Of a stretch of DNA of 64,000 bases, positions 1 to 7,557 are shown piece after piece. Numbering within the stretch: position 1 is the first letter of the stretch; the number at the start of each line of letters is the position of its first letter. The DNA is from Nocardia beijingensis NBRC 16342 (lineage in GTDB: Bacteria; Actinomycetota; Actinomycetes; Mycobacteriales; Mycobacteriaceae). The position numbers were made by a program, and so were the translations under genes. Below the pieces are notes generated by a model, which did no database searches, was not told the DNA's origin, and was given only the letters and a program-made list of their open reading frames with translations. The stretch spans positions 1-64,000 of the forward strand of contig NZ_BDBC01000043.1 of assembly GCF_001612785.1 (NCBI RefSeq), read 5' to 3'.

Positions 1-255
1 CGTGCATGGCGCCCGAATCCGTTACTAAGTCGCAACTTTCGTGCAATCCGGCGCATCGCCACCCGTCGGCACGGCCGAGCGGGAACGGATGGGCCATCCG
101 TAGCGTAGATTAAAAGCACTGCGCGACAGGATGATTCGGGCAATTTCGGCGACATACGGGCCGGTGTGTTCGGCAGGGTATGCGACGCCGATCGGGCCGA
201 CCGGCAAACGGCCGAAAGGTGATTCGGAAGCCTCAGGAGAGATACAGTACGGGCC
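1..255. other. Gene-free left edge
   Basis: No reading frame here looks like a protein: the frames that are open are arginine/proline-rich shadows. The stretch presumably holds the end of a preceding transcription unit and the promoter of the SLATT gene that starts at 256. A weak GGAG-type ribosome site lies about 15 bases before that start, and TACAGT at about 244-249 could be a -10 box, though it is close to the start codon. Nothing else is supportable. Confidence 0.4.
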
Positions 256-855
256 GTGACTGAGCACCGATCGCCCATCGGCGGGGATCGCTCGCAGGAC
301 CTGGGAGTGCCGCGTTCGCTGGACCTCCGCTCCGCCGACTGGTCGAGTTCCGATGAGACCCTTGCCCGGCTGTTCCAACGTGTCGAGGCGTATGCCATGG
401 ACGCACGCGAGTGGTATTCGCGGGACGGTCTAACGAAGCGGCGGGCCAGCCTGGCCCTCACCGCGGCGCTGATCGTGCTCGGCCTACTCGGAATCCTGGT
501 GCCTCTGCTGACCACCGCCGGAGTCGACGCCATCGACCCGAGCTGGGGATACATCCTGCTGGCCTGCGCCGCCGGAAGCCTGGCATGCGACCGGCTCTTC
601 GGCGTCTCCACGGCGTGGATGCGCGACCTCCGCAGCGCGCAGTCGATCAACGCGATGCTCTGCGACTTCCAGCTCGAGTGGGCTTCCGTCTCACGCGCGC
701 CCGCGAATTCGAACGGGGAGATCGACCGCAGGATGGGCCTGCTACGGGACTTCTCCTACCGGGTCAACGAAGTGATCGCACACGAAACCGACAGCTGGAC
801 AGGCCAATTGCAGCTGTCAGCGCAACCGCGGATGAGCAGAGTCGATCGCAGGTAA
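256..855 (+). CDS. SLATT-domain two-helix membrane protein
   Basis: A 199-residue protein starting at GTG. Residues about 30-65 form a charged helix, followed by two hydrophobic segments at about 71-92 and 97-118 separated by a short loop, then a basic helix (RDLRSAQSINAML) and a charged C-terminal helix. This charged helix, two membrane helices, long cytosolic helix pattern is that of the SLATT superfamily. SLATT proteins are predicted pore-forming effectors that often sit beside nucleotide second-messenger synthases, but no cyclase, SLOG or SMODS partner is visible here, so a defence role is not supported by context. A second, tandem-type SLATT protein is encoded at 31615. A long inverted repeat lies about 80 bp downstream. 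The fold call is good; the function is unknown. Confidence 0.7.
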   Translation: MTEHRSPIGGDRSQDLGVPRSLDLRSADWSSSDETLARLFQRVEAYAMDAREWYSRDGLTKRRASLALTAALIVLGLLGILVPLLTTAGVDAIDPSWGYILLACAAGSLACDRLFGVSTAWMRDLRSAQSINAMLCDFQLEWASVSRAPANSNGEIDRRMGLLRDFSYRVNEVIAHETDSWTGQLQLSAQPRMSRVDRR

Positions 856-934
856 CGCCGGGGAAGCGCCACCGCAGGCTCCGGAAGTCGGGTGTGCCCG
901 GTTCAGAGCAGGGCGGCCAGTTCGTGCAAGGGAT

Positions 935-970
935 GGCCGATCGGTGGAGCGCACGCCAAACCGATCGGCC
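935..970. terminator. Inverted repeat downstream of SLATT gene
   Basis: Perfect 11-bp arms GGCCGATCGGT (935-945) and ACCGATCGGCC (960-970) flank a 14-base loop. It lies 80 bp after the stop codon at 855 and could end that transcript, but it has no clear T-run, so it may equally be a protein-binding site. The rest of 856-1095 shows no gene. Confidence 0.35.
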
Positions 971-1095
971 GGGCGCTCGGCGCGAACGAGTCCGTTTGCC
1001 GCTGCACGGTGCCGCCCGCTCCGCCGGGAGACCCCGGCGAGCTCACCGATCGGGTCGACCGGGTGGTCGGTCTCGAGGAGCAGCGCGGCAGAATA

Positions 1096-1107
1096 AGAAC
1101 GTGTTCT
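1096..1107. promoter_or_regulatory. KstR-like palindrome before the esterase
   Basis: AGAACGTGTTCT is a perfect 12-bp palindrome. With its flanks (1095-1108) it fits the KstR consensus TNNAACNNGTTNNA at every defined base except the first, which is A. KstR is the TetR-family repressor of cholesterol/lipid catabolism in mycobacteria and rhodococci. The site ends 9 bp before the ATG at 1117, overlapping a plausible -10 (TAATTT, 1107-1112), so a bound repressor would block a leaderless transcript. Occupancy is inferred. Confidence 0.5.
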
Positions 1108-1116
1108 AATTTATTC

Positions 1117-2268
1117 ATGACTGTGCAGGGGCATGCCGACTCGGCCTTCGACGCGGTGCGCGAGATATTCGCGGCGAACCTGGCCGAGGGCAGGGATCTG
1201 GGCGGGGCGGTGGCGGTATATGTCGAGGGCCGCGCGGTGGTCGATCTGTGGGGCGGGGTGGCCGATCGCAAGTCCGGGCGAGCGTGGGAACGCGAGACCC
1301 CCTGTGTCGCGTTCTCCTGCACCAAGGCGCTGACCGCGACGGCGGCTCTGCGGGTGAGCGTGGAGACCGGGATCGGGGTGGAGGAGCCGGTGGCGCGTTG
1401 GTGGCCCGAGTTCGCGGTCGAGGGAAAGGAGCGCACCACACTGGCGGATCTGCTGGCACATCGGGCCGGGCTGCCCGCGTTCGACCGGGCGGTCACTGTG
1501 GCCGAAGCGGCCGATCCCGCGGCCATGGCGGCGCAGCTGGCCACCCAACGGCCGGTGTGGGAACCGGGCGCGGAGCACGGCTATCACGGGCTCACTTTCG
1601 GCTGGCTGGCCGGGGAATTCGTGCGCAGGCACACCGGCGGTTCGGTCGCCGACTACGTGCGCGAGCATTTCGGGCCGGAACTGTGCCTCGGTATTCCGGA
1701 GGTGACCCCGGCGCGCACTACTTTTCCTCGACGCTCGGGCGGCAGTTCCCGCACCTCCACCGAATGGACCGCGAACGACTCCGGGGACAGCGTCACCGCT
1801 CGCCTTGCCCGCGCCTATGCCGATCCCGGCTCGCTCGTCATGCGCGGCTCCACCAACCCGTCCGCCTCCTACTCCGATCCCGCCGTCCAGGCGGGTGGGT
1901 GGCCGGCCAGCGGCCTCATCACCACAGCCCGCGCGCTGGCCCGCTTCTACCGTGACCTCGGCGACGGCGCCTTGCTGCCGCGAAACGTCCTGCGGGAGGC
2001 CGCGGTCGAACAGGTGCGCGGCCCGGATCGGGTACTGATGCTGGAGAGCGCGTTCGGGCTCGGCTACATGCTGCCCTCGCAGACTCTGTTGCTGCCCGTG
2101 GCCGCGCGAGAAACCGCATTCGGTCATCCTGGTTCCGGTGGCTCGCTCGGACTCGCCGACCCCGAGCATGGTGTCGCCTTCGGTTTCATCCCCAACCTGC
2201 GCCGCGACGGGCTCGACGGTGACACCCGTGCCCACGACCTGGTCGCGGCCGTCTACGAGGCGCTGTAA
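1117..2268 (+). CDS. Beta-lactamase-fold serine esterase
   Basis: A 383-residue serine hydrolase of the class C beta-lactamase / EstB carboxylesterase family, predicted to hydrolyse short-chain esters in the cytosol since no signal peptide is seen. The catalytic SxxK is SCTK at residues 67-70, and a YHG near residue 156 (PGAEHGYHGLTFGWL-type block) is the usual second-motif tyrosine of this family. A C-terminal HPGSGGSLG block matches the KTG/HxG position. An upstream in-frame GTG at 892 would add a low-complexity, non-homologous extension, so I chose ATG 1117, just before the conserved start of the family. No Shine-Dalgarno precedes it, and a -10-like TAATTT ends about five bases upstream, suggesting a leaderless mRNA. 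A KstR-like palindrome overlaps this promoter, hinting at control by lipid catabolism. Confidence 0.85.
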   Translation: MTVQGHADSAFDAVREIFAANLAEGRDLGGAVAVYVEGRAVVDLWGGVADRKSGRAWERETPCVAFSCTKALTATAALRVSVETGIGVEEPVARWWPEFAVEGKERTTLADLLAHRAGLPAFDRAVTVAEAADPAAMAAQLATQRPVWEPGAEHGYHGLTFGWLAGEFVRRHTGGSVADYVREHFGPELCLGIPEVTPARTTFPRRSGGSSRTSTEWTANDSGDSVTARLARAYADPGSLVMRGSTNPSASYSDPAVQAGGWPASGLITTARALARFYRDLGDGALLPRNVLREAAVEQVRGPDRVLMLESAFGLGYMLPSQTLLLPVAARETAFGHPGSGGSLGLADPEHGVAFGFIPNLRRDGLDGDTRAHDLVAAVYEAL

Positions 2269-2305
2269 GTTCCCATTTCGCGGCGGGACAAGGCGGGTGT
2301 CGGGG

Positions 2306-2422
2306 CGAACCAGGCTCGGCTTGATCGTGGTGGGCGACAATGCGGCGGCGATCGCGTTGTACCGCCGCAACGGCTACCGGTTGTCCTCGATGCACCTGGA
2401 CAAGCAGCTGCGTTCCGAGTGA
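2306..2422 (+). pseudogene. C-terminal remnant of GNAT acetyltransferase
   Basis: The frame from about 2309 to the TGA at 2420-2422 encodes TRLGLIVVGDNAAAIALYRR followed by NGYRL and a short tail. This is the classic C-terminal block of GNAT N-acetyltransferases (RLGLxVxxxNxxAIxLYxxxGF). The acetyl-CoA binding half and everything before it is missing, and there is no start codon with a ribosome site, so this is a leftover fragment squeezed between the esterase and the PPOX gene. Confidence 0.6.
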
Positions 2423-2505
2423 CGTCGGTCCACCGACATCGGCGGCGACCTGGTGATTCGCTGTTCCGGGCGGTCTTCGCCGGCTCGCGTACTTAGACTC
2501 TCGGC

Positions 2506-2949
2506 ATGACCGATCTCGCGGACTTCGCCCGGCTGATCGCCGGCGACCATGGACTCTGCGTCGTCTCCACGCTGCGAGCCGACAACACGATCCAGTCGTC
2601 TCTGGTCAACGCAGGCGTGTTGCCACACCCCGAGAGCGGGGCGAATGTGGTGGGTCTGGTGGTGCGCGGCGGTACGCGCAAGTTGGACAACCTGCGTGCC
2701 CGGCCGCGTGCGACGATCGTGGTGCGCGTCGGATGGGAATGGCTCGCGGCCGAGGGGCCCGTGTGGATCGTCGGCCCCGACGACCCGGCTCCAGGCATCG
2801 ACGCCGAACGGTTGCGTCTTCTGCTGCGCGAAGTGTTCACCGCGGCCGGTGGCACGCACGAGGATTGGGACGAGTACGACCGGGTGATGGCCGCCGAGCG
2901 TCGGACGGTGGTGTTGGTCTCGCCGGATCGCGTCTACGGCAACGGCTGA
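2506..2949 (+). CDS. PPOX-class F420/FMN-dependent oxidoreductase
   Basis: A 147-residue split beta-barrel flavin-binding protein of the PPOX class, closest in pattern to the TIGR03618 group of F420-dependent enzymes. Recognisable blocks are the N-terminal LCVVSTLRADNTIQSSLVNA strand pair, the GTRKLDNLRARPRATIVV segment, and the LLREVFTAAGGTHEDWDEYD helix near residues 107-126, with an RRTVVLVSPDRVYGNG end that is typical of this group. The start is an ATG preceded only by a weak ribosome site. Such proteins bind reduced deazaflavin F420 or FMN and reduce small-molecule double bonds; the substrate cannot be told. Confidence 0.85.
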   Translation: MTDLADFARLIAGDHGLCVVSTLRADNTIQSSLVNAGVLPHPESGANVVGLVVRGGTRKLDNLRARPRATIVVRVGWEWLAAEGPVWIVGPDDPAPGIDAERLRLLLREVFTAAGGTHEDWDEYDRVMAAERRTVVLVSPDRVYGNG

Positions 2950-2976
2950 ACTCGCCGCGCTCCCTGGTGCTCGCCG

Positions 2977-3369
2977 TCAGGGCGCATCCAGCACGCTGGC
3001 CGGAACCCCATACGGCAGGAACCGCACGCGACGGCGCTCATCGGTGTTGTCGCGATGCGCGCGCAAGGCCTCGAGTTCGCTCGGGAAGACCTGGTCGACC
3101 CTGGCCTCGCCGCTGTCGTCGATACGGTAGATCACCCACACCCCGCTGCCGGTCTCACCGGTGATGTCGCCCTCCGGTTCCGGTGGACGCGTCCGCTGCG
3201 GTTGCACGAACTGGCCGAGCAGCGACGCCAGTGAACCGATGCTCGCGTGATCTACGCGATCCAGGTACACGCCTGCTTTGCCGAGCAGGTCGCGAAGCTC
3301 GGTTCCCGCCCCGCGTAGTGCGCGTTCGAAATCTTCCGGGTCGATGCCGAAAGGCCCGTTGTTTGGCAT
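2977..3369 (-). CDS. Hypothetical protein, 130 residues
   Basis: A compact soluble protein starting MPNNGPFGIDPEDFERALRG, at the ATG complementary to 3367-3369; a longer in-frame extension to 3474 is arginine/glycine-rich and unlike coding sequence. The N-terminal third looks helical and amphipathic, the middle is a proline-rich linker (PQRTRPPEPEG, about residues 57-67), and the C-terminal half reads as a small alpha/beta unit (SGVWVIYRIDD, then SELEALRAHRDN). I do not recognise a family. It is transcribed convergently with the PPOX gene and divergently from the SDR gene at 3642. Confidence 0.65.
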   Translation of the reverse strand: MPNNGPFGIDPEDFERALRGAGTELRDLLGKAGVYLDRVDHASIGSLASLLGQFVQPQRTRPPEPEGDITGETGSGVWVIYRIDDSGEARVDQVFPSELEALRAHRDNTDERRRVRFLPYGVPASVLDAP

Positions 3370-3641
3370 CGCATGTACTCCTGGGGATTGTCGAGTGATA
3401 CGTCCCCAGTGTCCTCGGGAAATGCCGACTCCGCCACGTCGGCCCCGCCCGCCGTCGGCGTGCGGGCGATCCACCGGCGGGGGAGCGGCCGCGGTGACAT
3501 CTCGGCGCTTCGCCGGAGGAGCATCCGCGCAGCGCCGATCCGGCGGGCAGTCTCGCTGCTCGGGGCCGCGGCCTGCCCTGGATCCGGATCACGCCGATCA
3601 GTAGGGATCCATCGGCGGGGCGTGCTGGTTAGCGTGGCTGC

Positions 3642-4439
3642 GTGGATCTGAATCTGGACGGCAAGCGTGCGATCGTGACCGGTGGCAGCAAAGGTATCGG
3701 TTATGCGGTCGCTCGGGGTCTGGCGAACGAGGGTGTCGATGTGGTGATCGCGGCGCGGACATCCGAACCGCTCGAGGCCGCCGCGCGCACGCTGACGCGG
3801 GAAACGGGGCGGCGGGTGATCGCGGTCGCGACCGATACCGGTGACGATGACCAAGTGCGCGCGCTGGTCGAACGCACCGTCGCGGAACTGGGCGGCGTCG
3901 ATATCTTGGTGAACTCCGCCGCCACCCCTTGGAGTGCGGGCGCGAGCAGCGATCTGGCGGGGACGGATGACGAGACCGTGCGGCGCGAGATCGAGATCAA
4001 GGTTCTCGGATATCTGCGCACCGCCCGCGCTGTGGCGCCGCACCTGGTCGAACAGCGGTGGGGGAGGATCATCAACATCAGCGGCCTCGGTGCGCGGCAA
4101 GCGAATTCGATCGCGCAGACCATCCGGAACATCAGTGTGTCCGCGCTGACCAAGAACCTGGCCGACGAACTCGGCCCGTCGGGTGTCAATGTCACGGTGG
4201 TTCATCCCGGTCTGACCAGAACCGAACGTCTCACGGACCGTCTGACCGCCGATGCCGAGAAATCCGGACGCGCGATCGCCGACCTCGAGGCCGAGATCGC
4301 GCGCAACACCCTGCGGCGGGTCATCGATGCGAGTGAAGTCGCCGATGTGGTCACCTTCCTCGCCTCCCCGCGCAGCGTCGCCATCACCGGCGACGCCGTC
4401 GCGGCGGGCGGAGGAGTCCCCGGTCCGGTCTTCTACTGA
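3642..4439 (+). CDS. SDR-family oxidoreductase
   Basis: A 265-residue classical short-chain dehydrogenase/reductase starting at GTG. The Rossmann glycine motif is TGGSKGIG (residues about 13-20), followed by NSAAT at the NAG position. The usual YxxxK active site is altered: the stretch GLGARQANSIAQTIRNISVSAL has no Tyr-x-x-x-Lys pair, so the catalytic Tyr/Lys appear to be missing. The ISG at about 143-145 keeps the serine strand. It resembles the branch of SDRs in which the active site has diverged, so its dehydrogenase activity is uncertain. The 3' end overlaps the convergent FAD monooxygenase gene by 7 bp. Confidence 0.8.
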   Translation: MDLNLDGKRAIVTGGSKGIGYAVARGLANEGVDVVIAARTSEPLEAAARTLTRETGRRVIAVATDTGDDDQVRALVERTVAELGGVDILVNSAATPWSAGASSDLAGTDDETVRREIEIKVLGYLRTARAVAPHLVEQRWGRIINISGLGARQANSIAQTIRNISVSALTKNLADELGPSGVNVTVVHPGLTRTERLTDRLTADAEKSGRAIADLEAEIARNTLRRVIDASEVADVVTFLASPRSVAITGDAVAAGGGVPGPVFY

Positions 4440-5674
4440 GCGCGCGAGTCGGCTCGGCCTGCTGATGCGGCGGGCGACGGTGAGTAGTCGTCGACGGTCA
4501 TGGAGTTGTAGAAGCGCGCGCTCTCGGTGGTGAGGCGGAGCAGGGCACGGCCGGGCCCCGCGGGCAGGGCGGAGAGCAGGCGGGCGCCCTGGACCAGTCC
4601 TGTGACGCCGAGGCGGGAGGCCGGGATGAGGGTCTTCGCCGCGCTGAGCGCGACCGCTCGGCTGCCGCGCACGTGCTCGGCCATCGCGTGCTCGTAGGCG
4701 GGGAAGGCGCGCTCGTGGTCACCGCCCGCCCGCGCCAGTTCTCCGGCGAGGACGTACGCGCCGACGACGGCCAGGGTGGTGCTGCCGCCGACGGCAGGGC
4801 CGGGGCAGTAGCCGGCGTCTCCGACGAGCGTCACCCGGCCCCGCGACCAGGTGTCCATGCAGAGCTGGGTGATCGAGTCGAAGTAGAACGCCGGGGTGCG
4901 GTCGAGTTCGCCCAGCCAGCGGTCCACGTCGGCGTGCATGCCGCCGAACGCGCCGCGCAGCAATTCCTTCTGCCGGGGCACGTCGCGGTGGTGGTAGTCG
5001 AGTTCGCGCTCGCTGCGGAACAGGAACAGCGCGCGGGCCGCACCGAGGTGCCGCGCGCTGTACATGCCCGCGGTGCGGCCGACGCCCACGTGGATGCGGA
5101 CCTCGCCGTCGAGGCCGGAGGTCTCGGGCAGGCTCAGCACTCCGAGGTAGGCACCGGTCCAGGCGCTGAAGCCGGACTCGTCGCCGAAGACCAAGCGGCG
5201 CACGGTGGAGTGCAGTCCGTCCGCGCCGATGACGAGATCGAAGCGGCGCGGTTCGGCGCTTTCGAACCGCACTTCGCCGTGCGGGGAGATCGCGGTGATC
5301 GAGTCGCCGAACAGATACTCGACCTCGCTGGAGGCCGCGTCGTAGTAGATCTCGCTCAGGTCGTCGCGCATGATCTCGACGTGCCGGTCGGAGGCCGCGC
5401 CGAAGACCTTGACGAGGTCCACCCGCACCGGACGCCGTGCACCCTCCCGATGAAGAGTCATCCGGTTGGTGCCGGTGGCCCGCTCCTGCACGCGCGGGAG
5501 CACGCCCATCCGCTGCGAGATGTCCAGCGCGGGCCGGAACAGATCGACCGCGTGGCCGCCGGTCTTGCGCAGAGCAGGGGCGCGCTCCACGACGGTGACG
5601 GAGAATCCGTGCCTGGTGAGCCAGTACGCCAGCACCGGACCGGCGATGCTGGCGCCGGAGATGAGTATTCGCAT
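4433..5674 (-). CDS. FAD-dependent monooxygenase
   Basis: A 413-residue class A flavoprotein hydroxylase of the p-hydroxybenzoate hydroxylase type. It begins MRILISGASIAGPVLAYWL, giving the FAD-binding GxGxxG-like motif at residues 6-12, has the middle DG motif (VIGADGLHSTVRR) and the C-terminal GD motif (VTLVGDAGYCPGPAVGG). Longer in-frame extensions upstream lack the conserved start. Members hydroxylate aromatic or polyketide substrates with NAD(P)H. It overlaps the convergent SDR gene by 7 bp. The substrate is unknown; the neighbouring SDR could act on the same compound but this is only proximity. Confidence 0.88.
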   Translation of the reverse strand: MRILISGASIAGPVLAYWLTRHGFSVTVVERAPALRKTGGHAVDLFRPALDISQRMGVLPRVQERATGTNRMTLHREGARRPVRVDLVKVFGAASDRHVEIMRDDLSEIYYDAASSEVEYLFGDSITAISPHGEVRFESAEPRRFDLVIGADGLHSTVRRLVFGDESGFSAWTGAYLGVLSLPETSGLDGEVRIHVGVGRTAGMYSARHLGAARALFLFRSERELDYHHRDVPRQKELLRGAFGGMHADVDRWLGELDRTPAFYFDSITQLCMDTWSRGRVTLVGDAGYCPGPAVGGSTTLAVVGAYVLAGELARAGGDHERAFPAYEHAMAEHVRGSRAVALSAAKTLIPASRLGVTGLVQGARLLSALPAGPGRALLRLTTESARFYNSMTVDDYSPSPAASAGRADSRAQ

Positions 5675-5765
5675 GAGTACGCCTCCCTGGTGAGGCCACC
5701 ACCTTGCCGGGCGAGCGGGAGATACGTCTTGAAGAAATGTCAGCGTCCGCGGCAGTGCCATAGAT

Positions 5766-6008
5766 CCGCCAATAGATCTGAAGGGGGAGCCGCTGTGGAT
5801 CCTCGCCCGCGGTTATGGCGTCCTGGGTGTGCAATCCGACACAGAACGAGCAACTGTTGATCTGGCTCACTCGGATGCGCACCAACGCGTGGGTCCTTTC
5901 CTCGAGCGAGGACTGGCCGATCGTGCGGTGGGCCGCCTCGATCGCAGGTAGGAACGCCTGGAACGGCGGATTGCGGCGATAGGCGAGCGGGTGCGCAGCG
6001 GAAGCCAT
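5766..6008 (-). pseudogene. Truncated AhpD/carboxymuconolactone decarboxylase-like fragment
   Basis: Starting from the ATG complementary to 6006-6008, the frame reads as the N-terminal two thirds of an AhpD-like carboxymuconolactone decarboxylase: RNPPFQAFLPAIEA, LVRIRVSQINSCSFC and VGLHTQDA, including the CxxC (CSFC) peroxidatic/resolving pair and the following His. Family similarity ends at about 5785 (GEDPQRL); the rest of the domain (tryptophan/arginine block and last helices) is absent, and the frame runs on without homology. The break coincides with an 8-base repeat, ATAGATCT, that recurs at 6025-6032 just upstream of the start. No ribosome site precedes the ATG. I read it as a remnant left by a deletion or rearrangement upstream of the FAD monooxygenase. 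Confidence 0.6.
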
Positions 6009-6032
6009 GAGAGAAGGAGGCGCTATAGATCT
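5772..6032. repeat. ATAGATCT direct repeats flanking the AhpD-like fragment
   Basis: ATAGATCT occurs at 5772-5779 and again at 6025-6032, in one of the few AT-rich patches of the region. The two copies bracket the truncated AhpD-like frame almost exactly. They could be a recombination scar or two copies of a regulator site; eight bases are too few to decide. Confidence 0.3.
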
Positions 6033-6325
6033 AAATATATCATCAGCGGGTGATCCGATCGCACGCTCATGCGAAAACCTAAGGTACACGACGTAATAGC
6101 GACTCGACCGACGTGGCTGCGACTGTTTCGGGATCGATCGGGCCGCCCGGCCGCCCGTCAGGAAGCCGACGCATAGGGGATTCGAAATGGCTTCCGGCGG
6201 AACGGAATCGCGCCACCGCTGTACAGACGGGCTTCTCTCTGTTAGCAAGGAGGGACGGGTCTGTCTTGAAGATGCAGGGTGGTCCGATATCTAGCGCGCT
6301 ACGCGCGAAACGAATCGAGTGCCAG

Positions 6326-6820
6326 ATGAGCACAGAATTGCACGGCCTCGGCGGCGGCGCCGCATCGTCCTCGGACGGGTGGAAGAACGGTCTCTCCGGG
6401 CTGAACGCAACCCTCGAACACCGCGGCGACGCGACCGTCGTCCGCGTCCACGGTGAGGTCGACGCCTACACCCTGCCCGCGTGGCGGCGACTGCTGGACG
6501 AGGCGGCAGCGGCCGCCACGGCGCCGGGACCGATGGTGATCGACACCAGCGGCCTCGGCTTCATGTCCTGCCGCTCGCTGGTGACCTTGGCCGAGGAAGC
6601 CGAGGCGTGGCTGCGCCGCGGCATTCGGGTGCGGGTGGTCGGCGACCGACTGGTCGTGGGCCGCGTCGTCGCCGTCCTCGACCTCCATATGCTGCGGCCC
6701 GTTCACTCCCGCCTCGAGGACGCGCTGGCGGATCCGCCGCCGAGCGGGCGATTCCACGGAAACGGACCGCGGGCGTCGTTGCGGGGCCACGCCGGGACAG
6801 CGGAGCGAAATCCGCTCTGA
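6326..6820 (+). CDS. STAS-domain protein (anti-sigma factor antagonist-like)
   Basis: A 164-residue protein with one STAS domain at about residues 24-115: LEHRGDATVVRVHGEVDAYT, then PMVIDTSGLGFMSCRSLVTL. In SpoIIAA-type antagonists the corresponding loop is FMDSSGL, and the first Ser after Asp is phosphorylated by the partner kinase; here it reads FMSCRSL, so the Asp-Ser pair is replaced by Ser-Cys and classical phospho-switching is doubtful. The C-terminal 40 residues are a disordered basic tail. ATG 6326 is chosen; a TTG at 6266, 11 bases after a strong AAGGAGGG (6247-6254), and an ATG at 6272 are in frame and could be the true start. No kinase or sigma factor lies nearby. Confidence 0.78.
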   Translation: MSTELHGLGGGAASSSDGWKNGLSGLNATLEHRGDATVVRVHGEVDAYTLPAWRRLLDEAAAAATAPGPMVIDTSGLGFMSCRSLVTLAEEAEAWLRRGIRVRVVGDRLVVGRVVAVLDLHMLRPVHSRLEDALADPPPSGRFHGNGPRASLRGHAGTAERNPL

Positions 6821-6829
6821 GCCGCGTTT

Positions 6830-6870
6830 CGCACGGCCGGGGTTCCGCTAGGCGGAGCCCCGGCCGTGCG
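6830..6870. terminator. Strong hairpin after the STAS gene
   Basis: Arms of 19 bases (6830-6848 and 6852-6870) pair with a single G-U-type mismatch around a 3-base loop, starting 10 bp after the STAS stop codon. The stem is very GC-rich and lacks a U-tract, as is usual for actinobacterial terminators. It also lies beyond the end of the convergent MarR gene. Confidence 0.75.
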
Positions 6871-6977
6871 GCGCATCGAGGCTTGACCGGCCGGAACCGG
6901 TGGCGGAAGTGCGGCTGCCCGAGGGCGTGGAAGCCAGGGATCTGTCCGGAACCTGATCCGTTCGGGCGCCACGGTGG

Positions 6978-7499
6978 CTAGGCCGGTTCGGCGGATCGGA
7001 TCGCCGCCTCGAGCGTGCGCAATGCCGCGGTGAGCACAGCGCGTTCGTCGGCGGGAAGCCGGTCGGTGAAAGCGGTCTCGTGCTCGAGCAGGGCGGGGAC
7101 GACTCGTTCGATGTGCCGATGGCCGTCCGGCGTCAGCGTGACCAGCACGCCGCGCCGGGTGGCCGAGGTGGGTTCGCGGAGGATCAGCCCGGCCGCCTCC
7201 GCGCGGGCGAGGCGCTGGGAGATGGCGCCTGCGGTGACGAGGCTGCGGGCGGCGATCTGGCGGGTGGTCAGCTGGTAGGGCGGGCCGGATCGGCGCAGGG
7301 TGCTGAGCAGGTCGAGGGTCGATTCGTCGATGCCGAGGCGCTGGAGAGTGCGCTGGCGCTCGTCGGTGAGGAGCTTGGCGACTCGCCACAGTGGTGTGAG
7401 GATTTCGATCGACTCGACCCGCGCGCCGGGCAGTTCGCGCCGCCAGGCGGAGGCTATCTGTGTGGGCGACGGTATCGCGTCGTGTGCTTCGTGCGTCAT
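6978..7499 (-). CDS. MarR-family transcriptional regulator
   Basis: A 173-residue winged-helix regulator. The DNA-binding core is LDLLSTLRRSGPPYQLTTRQ, followed by LVTAGAISQRLARAEAAGLI as recognition helix and wing (TSATRRGVLVTLTPDG); the dimer helices flank it. I chose the ATG complementary to 7497-7499, which follows a GAGGGGA ribosome site; an ATG at 7526 lies inside the operator and has no ribosome site. It is divergent from the SDR gene at 7558 with a perfect palindrome between them, the standard layout for a MarR repressor that controls itself and its neighbour in response to a small ligand, probably a substrate of that SDR. Confidence 0.88.
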   Translation of the reverse strand: MTHEAHDAIPSPTQIASAWRRELPGARVESIEILTPLWRVAKLLTDERQRTLQRLGIDESTLDLLSTLRRSGPPYQLTTRQIAARSLVTAGAISQRLARAEAAGLILREPTSATRRGVLVTLTPDGHRHIERVVPALLEHETAFTDRLPADERAVLTAALRTLEAAIRSAEPA

Positions 7500-7524
7500 T
7501 GCCGGAATTCGCTCCCCTCGGTAC

Positions 7525-7538
7525 ATTTAGTGCTAAAT
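7525..7538. promoter_or_regulatory. Palindromic MarR operator
   Basis: ATTTAG-TG-CTAAAT is a perfect 14-bp palindrome in an AT-rich patch between the divergent MarR and SDR genes. It is positioned over the -10 regions of both, as expected for autorepression. That this MarR binds here is inferred from position. Confidence 0.7.
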
Positions 7539-7557
7539 ATAGCGAGAGGAGACGTGC

